In this document: positions 8,394 to 17,408 of the stretch, in pieces | Layout of the letters: each line of letters opens with the position of its first letter | Position numbering within the stretch: position 1 is the stretch's first letter | Assembly (NCBI RefSeq): GCF_001429045.1 | Contig: NZ_LMHY01000001.1 | Span: forward strand, 188,888 to 252,887 | DNA: 64,000 bases | Direction of reading: 5' to 3' | Source: Pseudomonas sp. Root71 | GTDB lineage: Bacteria; Pseudomonadota; Gammaproteobacteria; Pseudomonadales; Pseudomonadaceae | Made by a program: the position numbers and the translations under genes | The notes under the pieces: generated by a model | Databases searched by the model: none | What the model saw: the letters and a program-made list of their open reading frames with translations, nothing else | What the model was told of the DNA's origin: nothing

Positions 8394-8755
8394 GCCGGGG
8401 GGCCTCTGACCCGTGACTCTTCGTTGGTATTGCTGGTGGTAGCCGTCTTCGGGAAAAACGATTCAGCACCGAACATACTACGTTCGTCACGTTTTCCATC
8501 AGGCGCCTAAAGGGAAACTCTGCGAAATCGCCTATGAACCTGACAGGCGCTTTCGCACAGCAACCCCTCAAAAACCGGAGCAGGCTTTGAGTATATCGGT
8601 CGGTAGACTCCGCGACGACCGTCCGGTTCTCATTTTGACTGTCAAAAACGCACCTCTATGTGCTTTTTCGAACAATTTGCTATCGTGCCGGACCTGCCCA
8701 AACCTCAGCCAGCGTTGTTGAGGTTGCAGATCCGACTATAAGAGAAGCCCTTGCC
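8394..8755. promoter_or_regulatory. Divergent intergenic region with palindrome at the MFS promoter
   Basis: About 360 bases between the thioesterase (leftward) and the MFS transporter (rightward). A perfect 7-1-7 palindrome, TTTTGACTGTCAAAA, lies at 8633-8647. It overlaps a possible -35 (TTGACT, 8635-8640) with a -10-like TATGTG at 8657-8662. No gene is convincing here; a plus-strand extension of the MFS frame to 8660 lacks a ribosome site. Confidence 0.45.
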
Positions 8756-10054
8756 ATGACCACAGCGCCCTCGAGCATCGCGCAGCCAGACCAACCCGCA
8801 CGTCCGCTGACCCGCAACGACTACAAGACTCTATCGCTGTCGGCCCTGGGCGGCGCGCTGGAGTTCTACGATTTCATCATCTTCGTGTTCTTCGCCACGG
8901 TGGTGGGCAAGCTGTTCTTCCCGGCGGACATGCCTGAATGGCTACGCCTGATGCAGACCTTTGGCATCTTCGCCGCCGGCTATCTGGCGCGGCCGCTGGG
9001 CGGCATCGTGATGGCGCACTTCGGCGACCTGCTGGGCCGCAAGAAAATGTTCACCCTGAGCATTTTCATGATGGCGGTGCCCACCTTGATCATGGGTTTG
9101 CTGCCGACTTATGCGCAGATCGGCATGTGGGCGCCGATCCTGTTGCTGTTGATGCGGGTGATCCAGGGCGCGGCCATTGGCGGTGAAGTGCCGGGGGCGT
9201 GGGTCTTCGTTTCCGAGCACGTTCCGCAGCGGCATGTCGGCTACGCCTGCGGCACCCTGACCAGCGGCCTGACGGCGGGCATCCTGCTCGGCTCGCTGGT
9301 CGCCACGGCGATCAACAGCCTTTACACCCCGGTGGAAGTAGCGGATTACGCCTGGCGGATTCCGTTCCTGCTGGGTGGCGTGTTCGGCCTGTTCTCGGTG
9401 TACCTGCGTCGCTGGTTGCACGAAACCCCGGTGTTCGCCGAGTTGCAACAGCGCAAGGCCCTGGCCGAAGAAGTGCCGCTGCGGGCGGTGCTGCGTGACC
9501 ATCGAGGCGCCATTGCCATTTCGATGTTGCTGACCTGGCTGCTGTCGGCCGCCATCGTGGTGTTGATCCTGATGACCCCGACTGTGTTGCAGACGGTCTA
9601 TCACTTCTCGCCAACCACGTCCCTGCAGGCGAACAGCGTGGCGATCGTGTTCCTGAGCTTTGGTTGCATCATTGCCGGCGCACTGGCCGATCGCTTCGGT
9701 GCGGGACGAGTCTTCGTGATCGGCTGTACCGCGCTGCTGGCCAGTTCCTGGACCTTCTACCACAGCCTGGCCGATCATCCCGACTGGCTGTTCCCGATGT
9801 ATGCCCTGACCGGTCTGCTGGTCGGCACCATCGGCGCGGTGCCCTATGTGATGGTCAAGGCGTTCCCGCCGGTGGTGCGTTTCAGCGGCCTGTCGTTCTC
9901 GTACAACGTCGCCTACGCGATTTTCGGTGGTCTGACACCGATGATCGTCAGCCTGTTGCTCAAGGAGAGTGCGATGGGGCCTGCCTATTATGTGGCGGTG
10001 CTATGCGGGGTGGGGATTCTGGTAGGTGCATATCTCTGGAAGAAGGGCCGCTGA
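8756..10054 (+). CDS. MFS transporter, metabolite:H+ symporter type
   Basis: A 432-residue inner-membrane transporter with about 12 hydrophobic segments. The loop between segments 2 and 3 carries the MFS motif HFGDLLGRKKMF, and RVIQGAAIGGEVPGAW is typical of the MHS/sugar-porter-like branch that moves organic acids or osmolytes. The substrate cannot be assigned. The ATG at 8756 follows AAGAGAAG. It has its own bidirectional terminator downstream. The upstream palindrome may be an operator. Confidence 0.85.
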   Translation: MTTAPSSIAQPDQPARPLTRNDYKTLSLSALGGALEFYDFIIFVFFATVVGKLFFPADMPEWLRLMQTFGIFAAGYLARPLGGIVMAHFGDLLGRKKMFTLSIFMMAVPTLIMGLLPTYAQIGMWAPILLLLMRVIQGAAIGGEVPGAWVFVSEHVPQRHVGYACGTLTSGLTAGILLGSLVATAINSLYTPVEVADYAWRIPFLLGGVFGLFSVYLRRWLHETPVFAELQQRKALAEEVPLRAVLRDHRGAIAISMLLTWLLSAAIVVLILMTPTVLQTVYHFSPTTSLQANSVAIVFLSFGCIIAGALADRFGAGRVFVIGCTALLASSWTFYHSLADHPDWLFPMYALTGLLVGTIGAVPYVMVKAFPPVVRFSGLSFSYNVAYAIFGGLTPMIVSLLLKESAMGPAYYVAVLCGVGILVGAYLWKKGR

Positions 10055-10096
10055 TAGCGAACGATCACAGCACTCCTCACATCTACAGTTACAACT

Positions 10097-10132
10097 GAAA
10101 GGCCAGCCTTCCAAGCGGAGTGCTGGCCTTTC
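10097..10132 (+). terminator. Terminator after the MFS gene
   Basis: GAAAGGCCAGC pairs with GCTGGCCTTTC around a 14-base loop. The arms end in A- and T-tracts, so it may work on both strands. It insulates the pstS promoter. Confidence 0.75.
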
Positions 10133-10138
10133 ATCCAA

Positions 10139-10183
10139 TTGTCATATTTCAGCCATAGAGTGTTCACACGGCCTGCTGATACT
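10139..10183 (+). promoter_or_regulatory. Triple Pho box and -10 of pstS
   Basis: Three 7-base half-sites at 11-base steps: TTGTCAT (10139-10145), CAGCCAT (10150-10156) and TGTTCAC (10161-10167). They match the PhoB consensus CTGTCAT with 4-base spacers. A -10 hexamer GATACT (10178-10183) starts 10 bases after the last unit, the canonical geometry of PhoB-activated promoters that lack a -35. Confidence 0.8.
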
Positions 10184-10222
10184 TGGCCCCGAATAACACA
10201 CCCTATCTGCTAGGAGTAAGGC

Positions 10223-11224
10223 ATGAAACTGAAGCGTTTGATGGCGGCAATGACTTTTGTCGCTGCTGGCGTTGCGACTGCCAACGCGGTTGCCGCTGTT
10301 GACCCTGCTATCCCGAGCTACACCAAGACCACTGGTGTGTCGGGCAACCTGTCCAGCGTTGGTTCCGATACCCTGGCCAACCTCATGACCCTCTGGGCTG
10401 AGAACTACAAGAAAGAATACCCGAACGTAAACATCCAGATTCAGGCCGCTGGCTCCGCCACTGCGCCACCTGCGCTGACTGAAGGCACCTCCAACCTGGG
10501 CCCGATGAGCCGCAAGATGAAGGACACCGAACTGGCTGCCTTCGAGCAGAAGTACGGCTACAAGCCAACCGCTATCCCGGTTGCCGTGGACGCGCTGGCT
10601 GTATTCGTGCACAAGGACAACCCGATCCAGCACCTGACCATGGAACAGGTCGACGCGATCTTCTCGTCCACTCGTCTGTGCGGCGCTAAAGCCGACGTGA
10701 AAACCTGGGGCGACCTGGGCGTGACCGGCGACCTGGCCAACAAGCCGGTTCAACTGTTCGGTCGTAACTCGGTATCCGGCACCTACGGCTACTTCAAGGA
10801 AGAAGCCCTGTGCAAAGGCGACTACAAGCCTAACGTGAACGAGCAGCCAGGTTCGGCTTCGGTCGTGCAGTCGATCAGCTCCTCGCTGAACGGCATCGGT
10901 TACTCGGGCATCGGCTACAAGACCGCTAGCGTGAAGACTGTGGCCCTGGCCAAGAAAGGCAGCCAGGACTTCATCGAAGACACTGAAGAAAACGCCCTGA
11001 ACGGCAAGTACCCGCTGTCCCGCTTCCTGTACGTGTACGTCAACAAAGCCCCGAACAAGCCACTGGCCCCGCTGGAAGCCGAGTTCGTGAAACTGGTTCT
11101 GTCTAAACAGGGTCAGGAAGTCGTAGTGAAAGACGGTTACATCCCACTGCCGGCCAAAGTAGCTGCCAAAGCTCTGGCTGACCTGGGTCTGGCGGAAGGC
11201 GGCGCTGAAGTCGCAAAAAAGTAA
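10223..11224 (+). CDS. pstS: Phosphate ABC transporter, periplasmic phosphate-binding protein
   Basis: A 333-residue exported protein with a signal peptide ending about ANAVAA (residue 25). The mature part has the phosphate-binding loops [19 protein letters not shown] and the [12 protein letters not shown] segment that donates backbone and serine/arginine contacts. This long PstS is the Pseudomonas type. It delivers phosphate to PstCAB. AGGAG precedes the ATG. The gene is first of the pst cluster and preceded by three Pho half-sites. Confidence 0.97.
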   Translation: MKLKRLMAAMTFVAAGVATANAVAAVDPAIPSYTKTTGVSGNLSSVGSDTLANLMTLWAENYKKEYPNVNIQIQAAGSATAPPALTEGTSNLGPMSRKMKDTELAAFEQKYGYKPTAIPVAVDALAVFVHKDNPIQHLTMEQVDAIFSSTRLCGAKADVKTWGDLGVTGDLANKPVQLFGRNSVSGTYGYFKEEALCKGDYKPNVNEQPGSASVVQSISSSLNGIGYSGIGYKTASVKTVALAKKGSQDFIEDTEENALNGKYPLSRFLYVYVNKAPNKPLAPLEAEFVKLVLSKQGQEVVVKDGYIPLPAKVAAKALADLGLAEGGAEVAKK

Positions 11225-11257
11225 CAAATTGAGTCCAGGGTGAACCCCTCGGACTCA

Positions 11258-11285
11258 CATGGGGGCGGCAGGAGCCGCCCCCATG
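11258..11285 (+). terminator. Strong stem-loop between pstS and pstC
   Basis: A perfect 12-bp GC-rich stem (11258-11269 with 11274-11285) and AGGA loop. There is no T-run. It could stabilise the pstS mRNA or partly terminate, giving more PstS than membrane subunits. Confidence 0.6.
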
Positions 11286-11346
11286 CACCTCTAATTCTCT
11301 ATTCGCTGCTGGTTACCGCTAGCGGCGGATTTGTTGCGTCACTGCA

Positions 11347-11380
11347 CTGTCATCTTTCTGTCATACAGGATCGCTAGGGT
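11347..11380 (+). promoter_or_regulatory. Perfect Pho box and -10 of pstC
   Basis: CTGTCAT (11347-11353), 4 bases, CTGTCAT (11358-11364), then 10 bases and a -10-like TAGGGT (11375-11380). Both half-sites are exact matches to the PhoB consensus, so pstC has its own promoter besides read-through from pstS. Confidence 0.85.
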
Positions 11381-11386
11381 GTGCGA

Positions 11387-13669
11387 ATGAATGATCTGGC
11401 CAATTCCAACATGACTACTAATCCCCCCAAGCGAATTGATTTCAATACGCCTGAGTTGCAACGCAAGCGCCGCATTCGCGCGCTCAAAGATCGCCTGACC
11501 CGCTGGTACGTCCTCGTTGGCGGCCTCGCTGTACTGGGCGCGATCACCTTGATCTTCTTCTTCCTTGCCTACGTCGTCGCGCCCCTGTTCCAGGGTGCCA
11601 GCCTGACCGCCAAGGACGCCATCACACCCGCCTGGATGCAAGACGCAGGCAAGCCGCTGATGATCTCCCTGGAAGAGCAGAACCAAGTTGCGATGCGGGT
11701 TTCCGACAAGGGCCAGGCATTGTTCTTCGACATCGACAGTGGCGCTGAATTGAAGCGCGTCGATCTGTCGATCCCGGCCGGCACCACCGTGACCTCCATC
11801 GGTGAAGACCAGCCAGGTCACCCGCTGGTGGCTGTGGGTCTGTCCAACGGTCAGGCCCTGGTGTTCCGTCACACCTATAAAGTCAGCTACCCGGACGGCA
11901 AGAAGACCATCACCCCGGCCATCGAGTACCCGTATGGCGAAGCGCCAATCGCGGTGAACGAAGCCGGCGGTGCGCTGGAGCACGTCAGCCTCAACGCCAA
12001 CGATTCGACCCTGATGCTGGTGGGTTCCACCGGTTCGCAACTCAATGTTCTGTCGCTGACCAGCGAAGAGAACATGATGACCGGCGAAGTCACCAACGAG
12101 CAGAAGCGCATCGAACTGCCGCAAATGACCGAGCCGGTGAAGAATATTTTCGTCGACCCGCGTCAGCAGTGGCTGTACGTGATCAACGGGCGTGCCCAGG
12201 CCGACGTGTTCAGCCTTCGCGACAAAAGTCTCAACGGTCGCTACAAACTGGCGGAAAACGGCGAAACCGAAGTCACCGCCAGCACCCAGCTGGTGGGCGG
12301 TATCTCGCTGATCATCGGTGACTCCAAAGGTGGTCTGGCCCAGTGGTTCATGGCGCGCGACCCCGATGGCGAGCAACGCCTGAAGCAGATCCGCACCTTC
12401 CAGATGGGCACCACGCCTATCGTTGAAATCACTGCCGAAGAGCGCCGCAAGGGCTTCGTTGCCCTCGACGCTTCCGGCAAGCTCGGCGTGTTCCACAGTA
12501 CCGCCCACCGTACCTTGCTGGTGGAGTCGGTCGCTGAAGGCCAGGGCTTCTTCGGTCTGTCGCCGCGTGCCAACCGCTTGATCGTGGAAGCCGGCGGCAA
12601 GTTGCATCCGCTGCTGCTCGACAACCCGCACCCGGAAGTCTCGTGGAGCGCACTGTGGAGCAAGGTCTGGTACGAGAACTACGACGAGCCTAAATACGTC
12701 TGGCAATCGACCGCCGCCAACACCGACTTCGAACCCAAGCTGAGCCTGTCGCCGCTGACCTTCGGTACCCTGAAAGCCGCGTTCTACGCCATGCTGCTGG
12801 CCGCTCCACTGGCCGTTGCCGCGGCGATCTACACCGCGTACTTCATGGCTCCGGGCATGCGCCGCAAGGTCAAGCCGGTGATCGAGTTGATGGAAGCGAT
12901 GCCGACGGTGATTCTTGGTTTCTTCGCCGGTCTGTTCCTCGCGCCATATGTGGAAGGGCATTTGCCGGGCATCTTCAGCCTGCTGATGTTGCTGCCGATC
13001 GGCATCCTGGTCGCCGGATTCACCTTCAGCCGCCTGCCTGAGTCGATTCGCCTGAAAGTCCCGGATGGCTGGGAAAGTGCGCTGCTGATTCCGGTGATCC
13101 TGTTTGTGGGTTGGCTGTCGTTGTACATGAGCCCGTTCATGGAAAACTGGTTCTTCGGCGGCGACATGCGCATGTGGATCTCCCACGACCTGGGCATCAC
13201 CTACGACCAGCGCAACGCCCTGGTGGTCGGCCTGGCCATGGGCTTCGCGGTCATCCCGAACATCTACTCCATCGCCGAAGACGCCGTGTTCAGCGTGCCT
13301 CGCGGCCTGACCTTGGGCTCCCTGGCCCTCGGTGCCACGCCGTGGCAGACCATGACCCGCGTGGTGATCCTCACCGCGAGCCCGGGTATCTTCTCGGCGC
13401 TGATGATCGGCATGGGCCGTGCGGTCGGCGAAACCATGATCGTGTTGATGGCCACCGGTAACACCCCGGTCATGGAAATGAACCTGTTCGAAGGCCTGCG
13501 CACCCTGGCGGCCAACGTCGCGGTGGAAATGCCCGAATCGGAAGTCGGCGGCAGCCACTACCGCGTGCTGTTCCTCTCGGCGCTGGTGCTGCTGTTGTTC
13601 ACCTTCGTCATGAACACCCTCGCGGAACTGATTCGTCAGCGTCTGCGCAAGAAATACTCGTCGCTTTAA
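11387..13669 (+). CDS. pstC: Phosphate ABC transporter permease, long PstC
   Basis: A 760-residue inner-membrane permease. A first transmembrane segment at about 40-62 precedes a large periplasmic insert of about 400 residues (beta-rich). The C-terminal 300 residues form the permease domain with EMLEAMPTVILG-like coupling (LMEAMPTVILGFF) and the ABC motif LGATPWQTMTRVVILTASPG. This long form, with PstA also long, is typical of Pseudomonas rather than the 320-residue E. coli PstC. The ATG at 11387 is chosen; it lies only about 7 bases after the predicted -10, so either the transcript is leaderless or the ATG at 11411 is used. Confidence 0.93.
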   Translation: MNDLANSNMTTNPPKRIDFNTPELQRKRRIRALKDRLTRWYVLVGGLAVLGAITLIFFFLAYVVAPLFQGASLTAKDAITPAWMQDAGKPLMISLEEQNQVAMRVSDKGQALFFDIDSGAELKRVDLSIPAGTTVTSIGEDQPGHPLVAVGLSNGQALVFRHTYKVSYPDGKKTITPAIEYPYGEAPIAVNEAGGALEHVSLNANDSTLMLVGSTGSQLNVLSLTSEENMMTGEVTNEQKRIELPQMTEPVKNIFVDPRQQWLYVINGRAQADVFSLRDKSLNGRYKLAENGETEVTASTQLVGGISLIIGDSKGGLAQWFMARDPDGEQRLKQIRTFQMGTTPIVEITAEERRKGFVALDASGKLGVFHSTAHRTLLVESVAEGQGFFGLSPRANRLIVEAGGKLHPLLLDNPHPEVSWSALWSKVWYENYDEPKYVWQSTAANTDFEPKLSLSPLTFGTLKAAFYAMLLAAPLAVAAAIYTAYFMAPGMRRKVKPVIELMEAMPTVILGFFAGLFLAPYVEGHLPGIFSLLMLLPIGILVAGFTFSRLPESIRLKVPDGWESALLIPVILFVGWLSLYMSPFMENWFFGGDMRMWISHDLGITYDQRNALVVGLAMGFAVIPNIYSIAEDAVFSVPRGLTLGSLALGATPWQTMTRVVILTASPGIFSALMIGMGRAVGETMIVLMATGNTPVMEMNLFEGLRTLAANVAVEMPESEVGGSHYRVLFLSALVLLLFTFVMNTLAELIRQRLRKKYSSL

Positions 13670-13685
13670 GCAAAGGTAGAAGTCT

Positions 13686-15356
13686 GTGAAACAGAACTCC
13701 CTGAAAGGATGGTTCAAGAGCGGCGCCCCCGGCGTCTGGATCAGCGGTGGCGCGGTGTCCATCGCGGTCATCATGACCATTGGCCTGCTGGCAGTGATTG
13801 CCGTGCGTGGCCTTGGTCACTTCTGGCCGGCTGACCTGGTGCATGCCAGTTACGACGTACCGGGCCAGGCCAATCACTTGGTGATCGGCGAAATCGTACA
13901 GAAGGAAGAAGTGCCACGTGCCCGCCTGAAGAGCGCCGGCCTGCCGGTGCCTGACGAAGGCCCGGAGTTCATGACCCGCGAGCTGATCAAGGTCGGCAAC
14001 CGTGACCTGAACGGCAACGACTTCACCTGGATCGTCGGCGAGTGGCTGACCAGGCAGACGACGCCGCCGGAGCTGATGGCCATCGAGCGTCGCGAGTGGG
14101 GCAACTTCTACGGTTACCTGGTCAACGTCAAACAGGATGGCAAGGTTGTCGCTGAAGGCGAAGCCGCATGGCCTGAGTTGCAGGCCCGTGTTGACCGGGT
14201 CAACAAGCTGGCTGCACAACTCAAGAGCCTGGAAAAAACCGACATCGGCGCGATCAACGCCGGTCTCGAACGCATCCGCCTGCACGGTCGCAAGCTTGAG
14301 CTGGATGGCAAACTCGACGCCACCGCACAAGCGGACATGGAATCCGAGCGCGCCGAACTCAATGCCCGCTATCAGGATGTTGAAGCGCGCCTGAGCGATC
14401 TGCATGCGCAGTTCAACCGCGACAGCCTGACCGCCCGCGATGCGAACGGTAAGGAAATCGAAATCGGCATCGGCAAAGTGGTTCACGCCTACCAGCCGAA
14501 CGCCATGAGCACGACCACCAAGATCGGTTTCTACTTCAGCAAGGTCTGGGAGTTCCTGAGCGACGACCCGCGTGAAGCGAACACCGAAGGCGGGATCTTC
14601 CCGGCCATCTTCGGCACCGTGATGATGACCCTGATCATGGCAATGATCGTGACCCCGTTCGGCGTACTTGCGGCGGTGTACCTGCGTGAATACGCCAAGC
14701 AGAACGCACTGACCCGGATTATCCGCATCGCAGTGAACAACCTGGCGGGCGTTCCGGCCATCGTTTACGGCGTGTTCGGCCTGGGCTTCTTCGTCTACGT
14801 GCTGGGCGGCTCGCTCGACCGTCTGTTCTTCCCGGAAGCACTGCCGGCACCGACCTTCGGTACACCGGGTCTGCTCTGGGCTTCGCTGACCTTGGCACTG
14901 CTGGCGGTGCCGGTGGTGATCGTGGCCACCGAAGAAGGTCTGGCGCGGATTCCTCGCACCGTGCGTGAAGGCTCGTTGGCCCTCGGCGCAACCAAGGCTG
15001 AAACCCTGTGGAAGATCGTGCTGCCGATGGCCAGCCCGGCGATGATGACCGGCATGATCCTCGCGGTGGCCCGCGCCGCGGGTGAAGTGGCGCCGCTGAT
15101 GCTGGTGGGTGTGGTCAAACTGGCGCCGTCGCTGCCGGTGGACGGTAACTACCCGTACCTGCACCTGGACCAGAAGATCATGCACTTGGGCTTCCACATC
15201 TATGACGTCGGCTTCCAGAGCCCGAACGTCGAAGCCGCGCGACCGCTGGTGTACGCCACGGCGCTGCTGCTGGTGCTGGTGATCGCGACATTGAACCTGT
15301 CGGCGGTGTACATCCGTAACCACCTGCGCGAGAAGTACAAGGCGCTGGATAGCTGA
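13686..15356 (+). CDS. pstA: Phosphate ABC transporter permease PstA, long form
   Basis: A 556-residue inner-membrane permease partner of PstC. A membrane segment near residues 18-42 is followed by a periplasmic part with a coiled-coil-like stretch (about 155-255). The permease domain with GVPAIVYGVFGLGFF and LGATKAETLWKIVLPMASP fills the C-terminal half. It begins with GTG at 13686, 16 bases after the pstC stop, preceded by GGTAGAAG. Translation of pstC and pstA is probably coupled. Confidence 0.94.
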   Translation: MKQNSLKGWFKSGAPGVWISGGAVSIAVIMTIGLLAVIAVRGLGHFWPADLVHASYDVPGQANHLVIGEIVQKEEVPRARLKSAGLPVPDEGPEFMTRELIKVGNRDLNGNDFTWIVGEWLTRQTTPPELMAIERREWGNFYGYLVNVKQDGKVVAEGEAAWPELQARVDRVNKLAAQLKSLEKTDIGAINAGLERIRLHGRKLELDGKLDATAQADMESERAELNARYQDVEARLSDLHAQFNRDSLTARDANGKEIEIGIGKVVHAYQPNAMSTTTKIGFYFSKVWEFLSDDPREANTEGGIFPAIFGTVMMTLIMAMIVTPFGVLAAVYLREYAKQNALTRIIRIAVNNLAGVPAIVYGVFGLGFFVYVLGGSLDRLFFPEALPAPTFGTPGLLWASLTLALLAVPVVIVATEEGLARIPRTVREGSLALGATKAETLWKIVLPMASPAMMTGMILAVARAAGEVAPLMLVGVVKLAPSLPVDGNYPYLHLDQKIMHLGFHIYDVGFQSPNVEAARPLVYATALLLVLVIATLNLSAVYIRNHLREKYKALDS

Positions 15357-15363
15357 TTTCCAA

Positions 15364-15453
15364 TGTGGGAGCGGGCTTGCTCGCGAAAGCGGTGGGTCAG
15401 GCAACATTGATGTTGAATGTGCCGGCCTCTTCGCGAGCAAGCCCGCTCCCACA
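15364..15453. repeat. REPIN, family B, inside the pst operon
   Basis: Arms TGTGGGAGCGGGCTTGCTCG (starting 15364) and its complement (ending 15453) around about 42 bases. It starts 8 bases after the pstA stop and lies 82 bases before pstB. In RNA it would fold as a long hairpin within the operon transcript. Confidence 0.92.
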
Positions 15454-15535
15454 CTGGACCGCGTCCACCGGAATATTGATGGGAACTGCAATAAGCAGCG
15501 TTCCGAACCGAATTTGTTAGCACAGGGAGCCTCCC

Positions 15536-16369
15536 ATGCAGCACGAAGCACATACCCACGGCATCAACATGTCGGCCCTGGGTCGCGACAAACAGAGCCT
15601 GAACCTCGAGCAGGAAACCGTAGCTATCGAAGTACCGGGCCTGAGCCTGTTCTACGGCGAAAAACAAGCGCTGTACGACGTCAGCATGAACATCCCGAAA
15701 CAGCGCGTGACCGCTTTCATCGGTCCGTCCGGCTGTGGCAAGTCCACGCTGCTGCGTACCTTCAACCGGATGAACGACCTGGTTGACGGCTGCCGCGTTG
15801 AAGGCGAGATCAACCTGTACGGCAACAACATCTACCGCAAGGGCGAGGACGTGGCCGAGCTGCGTCGTCGCGTCGGCATGGTGTTCCAGAAGCCCAACCC
15901 GTTCCCGAAAACCATCTACGAAAACGTGGTCTACGGCCTGCGCATCCAGGGCATCAACAAGAAGCGCGTGCTCGACGAAGCCGTTGAGTGGGCGTTGAAA
16001 GGCGCGGCGCTGTGGGACGAGGTCAAGGACCGTCTGCACGAGTCGGCACTGGGCCTGTCCGGTGGTCAGCAGCAGCGTCTGGTGATCGCTCGCACCATCG
16101 CCGTTGAGCCGGAAGTGCTGCTGCTCGACGAACCGTGCTCGGCACTCGACCCGATCTCCACGCTGAAAGTCGAAGAGCTGATCTACGAACTGAAATCCAA
16201 GTTCACCATCGTCATCGTGACCCACAACATGCAACAGGCGGCGCGGGTGTCCGACTACACCGCGTTCATGTACATGGGCAAGCTGGTCGAGTTTGGCGAC
16301 ACCGATACCCTGTTCACCAATCCGGCGAAGAAGCAGACCGAAGACTACATCACCGGTCGCTACGGCTAG
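15536..16369 (+). CDS. pstB: Phosphate ABC transporter ATPase
   Basis: A 277-residue ABC ATPase that powers PstSCA. The Walker A motif GPSGCGKST is at residues 63-71, the signature LSGGQQQR at about 174-181, Walker [13 protein letters not shown] follows, and the switch histidine is in [10 protein letters not shown]. An N-terminal extension of about 30 residues precedes the domain. It also takes part in phosphate sensing with PhoU and PhoR. A GGGAGCC stretch precedes the ATG. Confidence 0.97.
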   Translation: MQHEAHTHGINMSALGRDKQSLNLEQETVAIEVPGLSLFYGEKQALYDVSMNIPKQRVTAFIGPSGCGKSTLLRTFNRMNDLVDGCRVEGEINLYGNNIYRKGEDVAELRRRVGMVFQKPNPFPKTIYENVVYGLRIQGINKKRVLDEAVEWALKGAALWDEVKDRLHESALGLSGGQQQRLVIARTIAVEPEVLLLDEPCSALDPISTLKVEELIYELKSKFTIVIVTHNMQQAARVSDYTAFMYMGKLVEFGDTDTLFTNPAKKQTEDYITGRYG

Positions 16370-16429
16370 CGGCAGCCACGAGCCGCGAACTTCAAGCGGC
16401 AAGTCAGGGCGGTTCGGGTACAACACATC

Positions 16430-16461
16430 AGCTTGCAGCTTGTAGCTTGCAGCTCACAGCT
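16430..16461. repeat. Short tandem repeat upstream of phoU
   Basis: AGCTTGCAGCT occurs at 16430-16440 and 16444-16454 with a partial third copy, a 14-base period. It lies in the 109-base pstB-phoU gap. I see no ribosome or operator role. Confidence 0.6.
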
Positions 16462-16478
16462 TTTGCGGAGCAGACAAC

Positions 16479-17240
16479 ATGATTTCTAAGGAAGGCCTTA
16501 CACACCACATCTCCCAGCAGTTCAACGCCGAACTGGAGGAAGTGCGCAGCCACCTCCTGGCCATGGGCGGGCTGGTCGAGAAGCAGGTCAACGACGCGGT
16601 GACCGCGCTGATCGAGGCCGACTCCGGCCTGGCCCAGCAAGTGCGCGAGATCGATGACCAGATCAACCAGATGGAACGCAACATCGACGAGGAATGCCTG
16701 CGCATTCTGGCCCGTCGCCAGCCGGCGGCTTCCGACCTGCGCCTGATCATCAGCATTTCCAAGTCGGTGATCGACCTGGAGCGCATCGGTGACGAAGCGA
16801 CCAAGATCGCCCGTCGCGCGATCCAGCTGTGCGAAGAAGGCGAAGCGCCGCGCGGATACGTGGAAGTGCGCCACATCGGTGACCAGGTGCGCAACATGGT
16901 GCGCGACGCACTGGACGCCTTTGCCCGTTTCGACGCCGAGCTGGCGTTGTCGGTGGCGCAGTACGACAAGATCATCGACCGCGAATACAAGACCGCCTTG
17001 CGTGAGCTGGCCACTTACATGATGGAAGATCCGCGTTCCATTTCGCGGGTTCTGAGCATTATCTGGGTGCTGCGTTCGCTGGAACGTATCGGCGACCACG
17101 CGCGCAATATCTCCGAGCTGGTGATCTACCTGGTACGCGGCACCGACGTGCGGCACCTGGGTCTCAAGCGCATGAAGGAAGAAGTCGAAGGAACCAGCGG
17201 CGAAACAGCTAATGTTCCGGGCAAAACTGACGATAAGTAA
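16479..17240 (+). CDS. phoU: Phosphate signalling protein PhoU
   Basis: A 253-residue cytoplasmic protein made of two three-helix PhoU repeats (about residues 20-110 and 125-215). The metal-binding motifs ERIGDEATKIA and ERIGDHARNI are in both halves. It links the Pst transporter to PhoR and keeps the Pho regulon off when phosphate is plentiful. It is the last gene of the cluster and is followed by a strong terminator. Confidence 0.97.
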   Translation: MISKEGLTHHISQQFNAELEEVRSHLLAMGGLVEKQVNDAVTALIEADSGLAQQVREIDDQINQMERNIDEECLRILARRQPAASDLRLIISISKSVIDLERIGDEATKIARRAIQLCEEGEAPRGYVEVRHIGDQVRNMVRDALDAFARFDAELALSVAQYDKIIDREYKTALRELATYMMEDPRSISRVLSIIWVLRSLERIGDHARNISELVIYLVRGTDVRHLGLKRMKEEVEGTSGETANVPGKTDDK

Positions 17241-17253
17241 GGTTGCCCAAGTA

Positions 17254-17290
17254 AAGCGCCCGGCCTTTTGGCCGGGCGTTTTTGTTTGCG
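17254..17290 (+). terminator. Rho-independent terminator of the pst-phoU operon
   Basis: GCGCCCGGCC / GGCCGGGCG around a TTTT loop, followed by TTTTTGTTT. It starts about 15 bases after the phoU stop. Confidence 0.9.
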
Positions 17291-17408
17291 GCTTACGAAT
17301 TCGAAAGGCAGCACCCGCGAACGAAAAGTCCGGCGTGACTGAAGGTTTTTTGGCAATGTGCCATCAGCAAGGCGGTATGCTGGCCGGGATTTTTTAAAGG
17401 GGTTTTGG

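Noticed and set aside
11339..15551. Long minus-strand open frames opposite pstC and pstA.
   Set aside because: Antisense shadows of genes with intact motifs; no ribosome sites.
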